In this document: positions 36,501 through 48,500 of the stretch, one piece after another
How positions within the stretch are numbered: position 1 is the first letter of the stretch
Layout of the letters: every line of letters begins with the position of its first letter
Origin: Chiridota heheva
Lineage: Eukaryota; Echinodermata; Holothuroidea; Apodida; Chiridotidae
NCBI GenBank assembly: GCA_020152595.1
Contig: JAIGNY010002805.1
Location: forward strand, 45,001-109,000
Length of the DNA stretch: 64,000 nt
Direction: 5' to 3'
Made by a program: the position numbers and the translations under genes
Notes under the pieces: generated by a model
The model's database searches: none
The model's input: the letters and a program-made list of their open reading frames with translations, nothing else
Told to the model about the DNA's origin: nothing

Positions 36501-39500
36501 TTATAATAAAGTGTCTTGTGAATGAATAGCAACAAAGAATAAGTCTCACTTGAGTAGAGGGACACATAATAGATTGATGCTAATCTGCAAATTAATCTGT
36601 ACTGAATTTTCAAAGTTGAATAATTGATCTGACAACTGAATGGAATTTATAATGAAGTGTCTTGCGAATGAATAGCAAAAAACCATGTCATTTGCTTCAA
36701 TAGATTGGACACATAATAGACTCACAATAATCTGCAAATTAATCTGTACTGAAATTTAATTTTGATTTAGTAGAAAGATCAGCTCTATCTGGTTTATAAA
36801 AAAAAGTTGAGCATGTTTATATTGGAAGTGTCAGATTTAAGTTAAGGCTGTGGCTGTAATGCAATGGAGAGAGTGGAGGCTATAGTGAAGGTTGGAATGA
36901 TGAGTTTGTCAAGAGTATATTTTGGTGGATAAGTGAATAGCAAAAGGTGGGTTAGGGTATAGGTGAATGGATGATGGTAGGTGAATGGGGAATGGTAGGT
37001 GAATGGGGGATGGTAGGTGAATGGGGGATGGTAGGTGAATGGGGGATGGTAGGTGAATGGGTCATGATGAGTTGATAGAAGTGAGGGAAGCGGAGTGAGA
37101 GGAAAGAATGTTGGGTGGAAGATGGTAGAATGATTGGTAGATGTAGGAATTAGGATGAAGGTGGAAAGGTACGGGGGACAGGATGGGATGAAGGTGGGAT
37201 GGTATGGGGTACAGGATGGGATGAAATGTGGGACAGGGTGGGATGGCATGTGAGATAGGTTGGCGTGTGAGACAGGGTTCCATGGAATGTGGGACAGGAT
37301 GTCATGGCATATAAGTAGTGTAGGGTGCTCGTTTGGACGAAAACCTTGTAGCCGCTATCCGCCCCCAAGCAAATCGCTTTTTGGGGGTGGGGGTGGATAG
37401 CAACCACAGGGTTTTCGTCCAAACGCGCACCCTAAAGCCGCACAGAATCAACTAGTCAACTAAGTAAAACACCATTTCATGTTTCACTTCTAGGTATCCG
37501 CCCAACCATCCAGGGGCTACCTCACTTATATAGCCTCTAACCAGAAACGACCAGAAGCTCATACGAACCTGCCTGCACGAAATTGTTGGCCTAAAATTTT
37601 TATGGGAGCACGTTCGGCAAAACTTTTCACTTTGAGTTTAGCTCAGAATTGTTGCTGGGGGAAGTTCGGACGGCTAGTTTTACTTTGGGCGAGTACAGAA
37701 TAATAGATCTTACAGTTTCACTCAGGGCGAGTAGAGATCTGTCAATTAAAGTTGATATTTAGCGGAATTGCCGTGTGGATTTTTTTTTGAATCACAACAA
37801 GATGAACCTCGATAGAGAGAAACTTTCATCCGATTACGAACTGTGCTTAAACCATTTTGATTAAAGAAACGTGCTTATTTATTGTAAAACAATTTTTTTT
37901 GGACAGTTTATGACAGTCAATGTCGTACACTTGAAGCATGTTGGAGTTAATGTGGTGATTCTCTTCCGGTAATTATAACTATCCTAACCCTATATTGAAT
38001 TATTTCACCCCGAAAAAAATTACATTTGATACAGAGAATTTTTGGAATTCATATCCGACTTTAATGGATTTTTTTCTTATCGAGCAACTTATTGAAAATA
38101 ATTTAACAATTTGTCCTCATTTTCACTGTAAGTTTGTGTATAAAGAGGTCCTCTTGTAATTTTTTTATTTTTGTAACATGGCTCATCCAAAAATTGTACT
38201 TGATGAAATAAAACTTGCAACTGATTTATGTGATTTCTTAGATCAACTTTCATATAAAAATGTATTAACCTACTGTAAATATATTGTTGGTGGTGGTTTG
38301 AATGTATATTGTGCAGTCTATATGAAACCTTTCGGTGCTGCTTGTCATGACATTGTGAATACAGACTCACCTCACTTTACCTAATCTCTTCAGACCTCCT
38401 GGCCCATAAGGCTGCAGTGCACTCTCTTCACTGGACTCTGTTATTTGCACCTTGTCTGGCTTCTGTCCACGGGCTCCACCCCGTCACTTACCTCTCCTTC
38501 TCGACTGTCCTTCTCCATGTCATTCTAGAACAACCAACTTTCCTTCTCCCCTCTGGTTTCCACATCCTAGCTGTCACACAGTGCTTAATATATAGTGCTC
38601 ATGCGCATCACATCATTAATCCACCTCCATCTTCTTTCTACTTCAGTGCTGATTTTGTCAGATAAGTGATTCTCTTTAAAATACTCAGTGATTTAAACAT
38701 TGGTGGAAGAGACCTAAGAGTTATAAGAAACCAATACTGGGACCAGGAAGCAGCAATAAGACTTGAAGGAGATTACAGTGAATTTAAGGTAATCCAAAGA
38801 GGAGTCAGGCAGGGGTGTGTTTTGTCACCAGATCTTTTCAACATTTACAGTGAAACAATACTTTGTAACATCGACAGTCTTGAGGGGCTGAAAGTTGGAG
38901 GCTATAATATGAATAACCTATGCTATGCAGATGATACGATACTTATAGCAGAGTCAGAAGAAAAACTGCAGTCTCTTCTGGATAAAGTTGTAGAGGAAAG
39001 TGAAAAGAGAGGGCTGTCTCTAAATGTAAAAAAAACAGAATGTATGGTGGTTTTAAAAAAAAGCCATCAAACCATTATGTAGTAACGATGCCAAGGAGAA
39101 ATAATTAAACAAGTACAGCAGTTTAAGTACTTGGACTACACACTAACGTCAGATAGTCGATGCATTAACGAAATTAGAAAATGCATTGCAATTGCCAAAG
39201 ACATATTTACAAAAATGAATCCAATTATGAAGAATAGAAATATTGGAGGCATATGTATGATCTACTCTTCTCTATGACTGTGAATGCTGGACATTTACCA
39301 GTGACATCAAGAAAAGATTAAAAGCTATGGAATGTGGTTCATTAGGAAAATGTTGAAAATATCTTGGACAGAAAGGAAAACAAATGATGATGTCCTGATA
39401 GCTTCAGGCATGGGTCCCTACTCAATGCCATCAGCAGGAGACAGATGGAATTTGTGACTCAATGCCATCAGCAGGAGACAGATGGAATTTGTGACTCAAT

Positions 39501-42500
39501 GCTCTCAGCAGGAGACAGATGGAATTTGTTGGGCATGTTTATCGGGAGGGTGGGTTGGAACAGCTTGCAGTAGGTGGGAAAATTGAGGGCAAAAGAAGCA
39601 GAGGAAGCCAGCGAGTTAAATATGTCCAAAGCTTAAACAACTGCCTAAGTAACAACAACAACCTCTTCCACCACATATAATCTCCTCCCCTCCTACACCT
39701 AACCTTACACATCCCTTTCTTTTCACCTAATTTGTTCTCCCACATTCAGCTTTTCCCCCTTTATCTTCCTTACCAACCTTTCATCTCCTCACTATCCTTA
39801 CTCTTACAGCATTATTTATTAACACCCTCTTGGCACATTTTACTCTGACTGTCGCGGTGCTGTTAAACATCACCAAACCAAACCAACCTAAGTAACAATA
39901 AGTTTATGCGTTTAGCTCTGAACAGAAGTGACTGGAGGGCCATGATTTCCAATGTCTGTTCCAGACTTGTCACGTAGAGAGAGAGAAAGAGTGATTCTCA
40001 GTATTTCATTGTTAGATATTACGTATGGCCATCTATATGGTTGACTGCCATTCAGCCACCTGTTCTAGAATGTTGCTCAGGATGAAAATTTGCTCGGTGG
40101 TACTCCTTCCTCTTCTAAATCCAGCCTGTTCATTTCTCATCTTACTGTCAACACTGTTTCTAATTCTGTCGATTAAAACTCTTTCAAATACTTTGCTTGG
40201 TATGGATGTTAAGGTTATTCCGTGCCAGTTAAATTTGTAACCATCTTTGAAGGTTTGTTCACAATATACGAGTAAGTCTGTGTATGGCAATTCATTAAAA
40301 AAGATTTTAAATCTTTAGCCACCTGGGCTTCATTGAAATAGGTCAGTGTGTAAATCCCAATCTAGACAATTCGGGTAATCACTCTAAAAGATTTTGATAT
40401 CATGTCTCAATCTTTCTCAATACTGCACAAGCTTATTTTCATAGTTATAGTCTGTATTCACAATGTCATGACTAGCAGCACCGAAAGGTTTCATATAGAC
40501 TGCACAAAATACATTGAAACCACCACCAACAATATCAGTTGCAAGTTTTATTGCATCAAGTACAATTTTTGGATGAGCCATGTTACAAAAAACAAATTAC
40601 AAGGGGACCTCGTTATACACAAACTTAAAGTGAAAATGAGGACAGATTGTTAAGTTATTATCGATAAGTTGCTCGATAAAGAAAAAAATCCATTAAAGTT
40701 GGATATGAATTCCAAAAATTCTCTGTATCAAATGTAATTTTTTTCGGGGTGAAATAATTCAATATAGGGTTAGGATAGTTATAATTACTGGAAGAGATTC
40801 ACCACAATAACTCCAACATGCTTCAAGTGTAAGACATTGACAGTCATAAATTGTCCAAACAAAATTGTTTTACAATAAATAAGCACGTTTCTTTAATTAA
40901 AATTGTTTAAGCACAGTTTGTAATGGGATGAAAGTTTCTCTCTATCGAGATTCATCTTGTTGTGATTCAAAAAAAATCCACACGGCAATTCCGCTAAATA
41001 TCAACTTTAATTGACAGATCTCTACTCACCTCGAGTGAAACTGTAAGATCTATTATTCTGTACTCGCCCAAAGTAAAACTAGCCGTCTGAACTCGCCCCA
41101 GCAACAAATCTGAGCTAAACTCAAAGTAAAAAAGTTTCGTCTGAACATGCTCCCAAGAAAAGTTTAGGCTGACAATTTCATGCAGGCAGCTTTGTACGAG
41201 TTTCCGGTCGTAAATTGACAGAGTGGGCCAGGGTTGCATGGCATGTGAAACAAGGTAGTGTCATGGCATTTATAACAGGCTAGGATGGCATGTGGGACAA
41301 GGTGGGATGGCATGTGGGACAGAGTGTAATGACATGTAAGACAGGATGGCATGTTGTCTGGATTTCAGGTGGGATGGCATATGGGACAGGGTGGGATAGC
41401 ATGTGGGATTGGATTAAGACAAGGTGGCATGGTATATGGGACAGGGAGGGATAGCATGTGGGACAGGGTGGCGTGGTGTATGGGACAGGGTGGCGTGGTA
41501 TATGGGACAGGGTGGCAAGGCATATGGGACAGGGTGGCAAGGCATATGGTGGGATGTCATCTTGATTGCAGGTGTGATGGCATGAATGGTATCTGGATTT
41601 CATGTATGATTTCCTGTAGTGAGGGAAGTAGCATGGTCTGATATGTGGAACAGGGTGGGATGGCAGGTGTGACAGAGGCTGGGAAGCATGTCACTAGCGG
41701 CGAGGGGATGTGTATCGTTAGTGATGTCTGGTTATTTTATTTTTGGAAAAAGGGAAACATTGGGCAGGAATTTTTCAGGAGGATGTTTGTAGTAAGTTGC
41801 TGTGAAATGTGGTAGACAATAAAGGTCTTCCTTTAGATAAATAAAAGCCCTGTTAAGTGGAGGGCGTGTGTAGAGAAGAAAGTAGGTAAATGTGTAAAAG
41901 GTGGGTATCATGGCTATATAGACCAGATGGATAGGTTGGGAGGAAAGTGGATAAAAAGGAGAGGTAAATGTAGAAGGCCAGGAGTCGGAAGGGTAGGTGG
42001 TTGGAGGATGATAGACGCCCAGGAGTGGAAGAACATAGTTGTATACTTAAGATGGCAGGTGTTTTGAGAATGATAGGAATAGGTGCTAGATGGAATTGAA
42101 TCAAATTGGTGCTTTATACAGAGATTGAAAAGTTAGTAGAAGGTAGAGGGGTAATTGTTGTTAGTAATGTGTGTACAAGGCATGTTAGTAGTGATGGGAT
42201 TTAATTGTATTGCTTTGCGATGCAGGCCTGATAATTGAATAGCCTTGAAGCAGTTACTGATTATAGTGGGATTTGCTGCTTTTTTCATGATTTTTTAAAG
42301 AGTTTAGGATAATCTTTCTAAAGTTGTTTGTAGGGGTCTGTAGTTCTTTAAATGTGAATCATTGGTGCATTTTCATTGCATATACATCTCAAACTTGGGC
42401 AAAATATTGGCAAGTTAGACACTGATAAAGTTTGATCTTAATCATAAATGTACAGGATTGGGGGAGGAGAGGGAGGGGAAGGGGGGGGGGGGTGGTGGGA

Positions 42501-45500
42501 ATCAGATTGGAGCTAACATACGAGCAAAAAGGAAGTCAATAGTCATGTTTTTCTTGCAGGTAAAAAAATCAGTAAAATTCTGCATGATATAAGACAAAAT
42601 TGATTTTCAGGAAATAATTCTTTGCCCGCCTCCGTCTCACCACTTCCCCACACAGAAAAGTTTGGTCATGAAATTTTTCATTCATTCCTGGTACTGTACA
42701 AATCTACCTTTAGTTGTGATCAAATATACATGCCATATAGTTCTACTTACAGAACCCACAAGTATCATTGAATGATTATTTTTTTATGAAGAGATTGAAT
42801 TACTAGTAGGGTCAATGTTCAAGTGACTACTTAAGCCCACATCGGCCTCTGTAATTGCCTATATCAAATGTACTTTGTTGATGTACAACTCCTGTATGAT
42901 AAGATGAGCACCGGGGATGAGCACTGGATAGGAATTATGTTTTGATTTAATAAAGAAGCATTAAAGGAATATATAAGAATGTTACAGTTATATAAAGGGC
43001 AGGAGAGGAGCGGTTAGAAAACTTAATTTATTCCAACAAGGAGCTATTCAAATGCATAGCTTGGTTGGAAATGTGCACAAACAACTGTGTGGCACCACAC
43101 CAACACCCACACCCCAAGAGTCTTTGCGTATGCTATTAAAAAATGCTATGGTTTTAAGAATAATAATCAAGGCGTTTGAATTAATTGTAAAATTTCCCAC
43201 GGTTTTGAATAAAGGTGCCGAATATCTTCCCAAAAAAAAAAAAATTGCAACAGAAATAATATTAATGTAGTGAGTACATCTTATATGCTTCCCTTGTAGG
43301 ACATTTAATGTACTGTTCATTGCACAATCATTACAGAATCCGCCCCTTGAGTGCTACTCCATCCTGGTTTTCTGTGCCTGTGGCATTCTAGTAAGCACAT
43401 GAACGATTATGTGACATTGACATGCGGTCAATAAGTTTTGAATTTCCCATTTCATTTCCACATTACTCACTTCGTATTATAACAAAATTTGTGGTCAAAT
43501 GATTGTGTAATACATGGTCAACTCGTTGAGCGAATGTCCTTGAAACGGGATGAAAATGACAGTGGCGGTTTCATCCCGCCCGTGTTCAAGGGGCGCTTTC
43601 TTCGAATGCACATTGTTTTTAGAGAAGATAATTATTTACCACATATACTGTTGTTTTCTCAAGAATGTTGTTTTTTTCTCTTTCAACGAATTCCCGATTA
43701 TAATTGTTGGAACCGTAGGTTTTCTAACTTCAAATCATCATTGTGTATGTGAACATTTGCCAAACGCGTATATAAAGTTTATGTTATACCCATCTCAGGG
43801 ATTACAAAACATGTTTCCAGTCATTTAGTAAGAGGTATGGTAATTTTTAGAAAAATATGTAGAAATTATTATGGAAGTTTTATATGACATTGCACCATTA
43901 AATTAAACTTACTACACCAGTCACTTTTTACATTCTTCCGGATTTTCCTTATTTTTAATATCTTTATGATATCAAAGTAGGTTTTTCTCCAGTATGCTTT
44001 TTTTTAGTTGTCTTCTGTTATATGGAAATTATGTTTGACCAATCCATGTATTTCATTTTTAGTTATTTTTGAATTATACATGAAAAGACGAATGGGACAA
44101 ACCCTCCTGTGAATACAACTCCTGAACATAAAGGTATATCCTGTCCCCCTGTGAATACAACCCCTGAACATAAAGGTACATCCTGTCCCCCTGTGAATAC
44201 AACCCCTGAACATCAAGGTACATCCTGTTCCCCTGTGAATACAACCCCTGAACATCAAGGTACATTCTGTCCCCCTGTGAATACAACCCTCTAAACATCA
44301 AGGTACATCCTGTCCCCTTGTGAATAGGACCCCCTGAACATTAAGGTATATCCTGTCCCCTTGTGAATACAACCCCTTAAACATAAAGGTTCACCCTGCC
44401 CCCTATGATTACAACCCTTGAACATAAAGTTACATCCTGGCCCCCTGTGATTACAACCTCAGAACATAAAGGTACATCCTGTTCCCCTGTGAATAAAACC
44501 CCTCAACATAAAGGTAAATTCTGTCCCACTGTACATACAAGCACTGAACATAAAGGTACATCCTGTCCCCCTGTGAATACAACCCCTGAACATAAGGGTA
44601 CATCCTGTCCTCCTATGCATACAACCCCTGAACATTAAGGTACATGCTGTCCCCCTGTGAATAAAACCCTGAACATAAAGGTACATCCTGTTCCTCTGTA
44701 CCACTGAACATAAAGGAAGATCCTGTTTCCCTGTGAATACAACCCCCTGAACATAAAGGTTCACCCTGCCCCCTGTGATTACAACCCCTGAACATAACGT
44801 TACATCCTGGCCCCCTGTGATCACAAGCCCAGAACATAAAGAAACATCCTGTTCTCTTGTGGATACGACCCCTGAGCAAAAGGTACATCCTGTCCCCCTG
44901 TGAATACGACCCCCTGAAGATAAAGGTACATCCTGTCCGCCTGTGAATAACGACGCCCTGTACATAAATGTACATCCTGTCCCCCTGTGAATACAACCCC
45001 CTGAACATAAAGGTACATTCTGTCCCCCTGCGAATACGACCCCCTGAACATAAAGATACATCTTGTCCCTCTGTGAATACAACCCCCTGAACATAAAGGT
45101 ACATCCTGTCCCCCTGATTGAACCCCTGAACATAAGGTACATCCTGTTCCCCTGTGAATGCATACGACCCCTGAACATAAAGGTACATCCTGTCCGTCTG
45201 TGAATATGACCCCTGAACATAAAGGTACATCCTGTCCCCCTGTGATTACGTCCCCCTGAACTTAAAGGTACATCCTGTCCCCCTGTGAATACAACCCTCT
45301 GAACATAAAGGTACATCCTGTCCCGCTGTGAAAACGACCCCCTGAACATAAAGGTACATTCTTTCCCCCTGTGAATACCACCCCTGAACATAAAGGTACA
45401 TCCTGTCCCCCTGTGAATACGACCCCTGAACATAAAGGTACATCCTGTCCCCTGTGAATACGACCCCTGAACATAAAGGTACATCCTGTCCCCCTGTGAA

Positions 45501-48500
45501 TACAACCCTCTGAACATAAAGGTACATCCTGTCCCGCTGTGAAAAACGACCCCTGAACATAAAGGTACATTCTTTCCCCTGTGAATACCACCCCTGAACA
45601 TAAAGGTACATCCTGTCCCCCTGTGAATATGACCCCTGAACATAAAGGTACATCCTGTCTTCCTGTGAATACGACCCCTGAACTTAAAGGTACAATCTGT
45701 CCCCCTGTGAATACGACCCCTGAGCATAAAGGTACATCCTGTTCCCCTGTGAATACGACCCCTGAGCATAAAGGTACATCCTGTCCCCCTGTGAATACGA
45801 CCCCTGAACATAAAGATACATCCTGTCTGCCTGTGAATAACGAAGCCCTGTACATAAATGTACATCCTGTCCCTCTGTGTATACAACCCCCTGAACATAA
45901 AGGTACATCCTGTCCCTCTGCGAATACGACCCCCTGAACATAAAGATACATTCTGTCTCTCTGTGAATACACCCCCTTGAACATAAAAGGTACATCCTGT
46001 CCCCCTGTGAGTACTACCCTGAACATAAAGGTACATCCTGTCCCCCTGTGATTACGACCCCCTGAACTTAAAGGTACTTCCTGTCCCCCTGTAAATACGA
46101 CCCCCTGAACACAAAGGTACATTCTGTCCCGCTGTGAAAACAACCCCTTGAACATAAAGGTACATCCTTTCCCCCTGTGAATACGACCCCTGAACATAAA
46201 GGTACATTCTGTTACCCTGTGAATACGACCCCTGAACATAAAGATACATCCTGTTCCTCCTATGCATATGACCCCTGAACATAAAGGTACATCCTGTCTC
46301 CCTGTGAATACGACCCCCTGAACATAAAGATACATCCTGTTCCTCCTATGCATATGACCCCTGAACATAAAGGTACATTCTGTCCCCCTGTGAATACGAC
46401 CCCCTGAACATAAAGATACATCCTGTCTGCCTGTGAATAACGAAGCCCGGTACATAAATGTACATCCTGTCCCCCTGTGTATACAACCCCCTGAACATAA
46501 AGGTACATCCTGTCCCTCTGCGAATACGACCCCCTGAATATAAAGATACATCCTGTCTCTCTGTGAATACAACCCCTTGAACATAAAGGTACATCCTGTC
46601 CTCCTGTAAATACGACCCTCTGAACATAAAGATACATCCTGTTCCTCCTATGCATACGACCCCTGAACATAAAGGTACATCCTGTCCCCCTGTGAATATG
46701 ACCCCTGAACATAAAGGTACATCCTGTTCTCCTGTAAATACGACCCCCTGAGCATAAAGGTGCATCCTGTCCCCCTGTGAATACGACCCCCTGAACATAA
46801 AGCTACTCTACTATAGGTCAATTGTTAAATCCATTATGGCTGTAACTTTCACGGAATGGCCTATTAACCCTTACTCAATCACCTGGCAATATTATCTCCA
46901 TTTTGGGTGCCCCATTTTTGGCTCTGTCTCATGAGTGCATTTTCAAAAAAGTGCTGGTGTAGTAAGGGTAAATCAACCCGCGATAAATGCGGCAATTCAA
47001 AAATATATGCAGCACGATTCTGGTGGGCGGCCCAGCGGGTCACTGAAGCGGAACGGGCCCCGACTCTGCTGCTTGGAAGACAGAGGACCCTTTATTGATC
47101 AGCCCTTGATTAACCCTTACTCTACCATGCAGCGATATTATCGCTGTTTGGGTGCCCCATCTTTGGCTCCGCCTCCCGAGCGCATTTTCAAAAAAGTGCT
47201 GGTAGAGTAAGGGTTAACTTCAAGTGTGGGTAAAGGTTAAAGCGAGGGTGGACAATCTAAGTAATATTTCATCATCTAAGCAGGCTTCAAGAAGAGCAAA
47301 GAAATAAAGGATGGGAGTCTTTTTAAAAAAGGGAAAATAACAAGAGAAAAATAAAGACAAGCTAACAAATTGTGGTTCTACATTTTTACATATTTACATG
47401 AATTTCATCAAACATGTTGGATTTTATTTATGAAATGGATATATATATATATATATTTTGGGGGGCGGGGGCTTAATGTATGCTAAAGATTTGTTGATCC
47501 TACTAAGCTTAGTATATTTTGTCACAGAAAAGTTTGTATTCTTGACTGATGAACCTTACTCTACTGTTATCATATTCCCTTTCTCTTCACAGGTATTTCC
47601 ATCATTCTAGAAAATGCCGCCCTCTTTGGGGATATGGCTCTTTCGTTGCCAGACATAACTCATAAGATTTTAAAGAAGAAGAAAGCTGAAGCTAGAGACA
47701 CACTTAAGTGGTCCATCTCATTTGGTCGTAACACAGGATTTTACGATGATATTCATTCCCAATTGCTTCACCTTGTGAGTTGCCGAATTTCATGTCATTG
47801 TTACTGTACTGTTGTTGTTTTTTAACTCGGATAGGGAAAATAATTGTATGTTTCAATTGTATATTAGTAACTATTAATTCACAATGTTTCAGTGAATAAT
47901 TATTCTCAACTACTAAAAGCCTATCCAGGTTCAGTATAAAACATATTCATTCTTATAATAGCCCATTAGTGTAGTTCTGTTCTGCTGCCAAAATGTTTTC
48001 TTACAGAGAAAGGAATTGGTGGGAAAAATTGAAAGAAAAGAAAATCTTTTGTAGTTGGTAAATGTGCTAATATTAAATAGACTAGTACTGTATATCATTT
48101 TTGTAGGACTAGGAATTGGAGAATGAATAATCTTTCAATCCAAATTAGCAGGGCTGCATTAGTTACATCCTTTAGACGTTGTTTAAAGAAACATCTCTTT
48201 GTCAACATGACGTGTACTTCCGCTTTCCGTTTAGTATGCACTGCAACCGCCTATTTTGGCCAAAATCGACGGTTGCACATCACACGCCTCGCCAGAGCAA
48301 AGGCAACCTAATATATCATTATTTGCTTGGCTTGGCACAGCTACGATCTAATTTCATTGCCAACACGCGCGAGTGTAATATGATGCCTCTATCTGATGCA
48401 CGGTGGGCATATTATTAATGCCCCTATGATAGCATACTGAAAGGAAAGAGCTTGCACACTTAATGAGAGCTTTGGCTTCATCTTTTTCTCTTGCTGTTAG

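Larger units (their letters stand above)
38666..39970 (+). mobile_element. RTE-clade LINE, RT and C-terminal fragment
   Basis: Frame 38666-39082 carries IQRGVRQGCVLSPDLFNIYS (motif B), MNNLCYADDTILIAESEEKL (motif C) and RGLSLNVKKTECMVV. Further C-terminal pieces follow in broken frames (QQFKYLDYTLTSDSRCINEI-type, then KFMRLALNRSDWRAMI after the nested insertion). It ends in a GA-rich tail near 39975. A 37-bp piece is triplicated at 39420-39530. Confidence 0.88.

Noticed and set aside
38666-40310. Twin-priming 5' inversion of one RTE insertion
   Set aside because: The inverted early-RT piece lies downstream of the tailed 3' piece rather than upstream, so the geometry is wrong.
44459-46584. 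Open frames of 525, 440 and 205 codons on the - strand
   Set aside because: By-products of the 42-bp array: every frame is open, the composition is purely repetitive and the region is intronic to CCDC134.
46907-47210. Overlapping 63- and 91-codon ORFs
   Set aside because: They span the two piggyBac-like MITEs and their spacer and show no recognisable protein.
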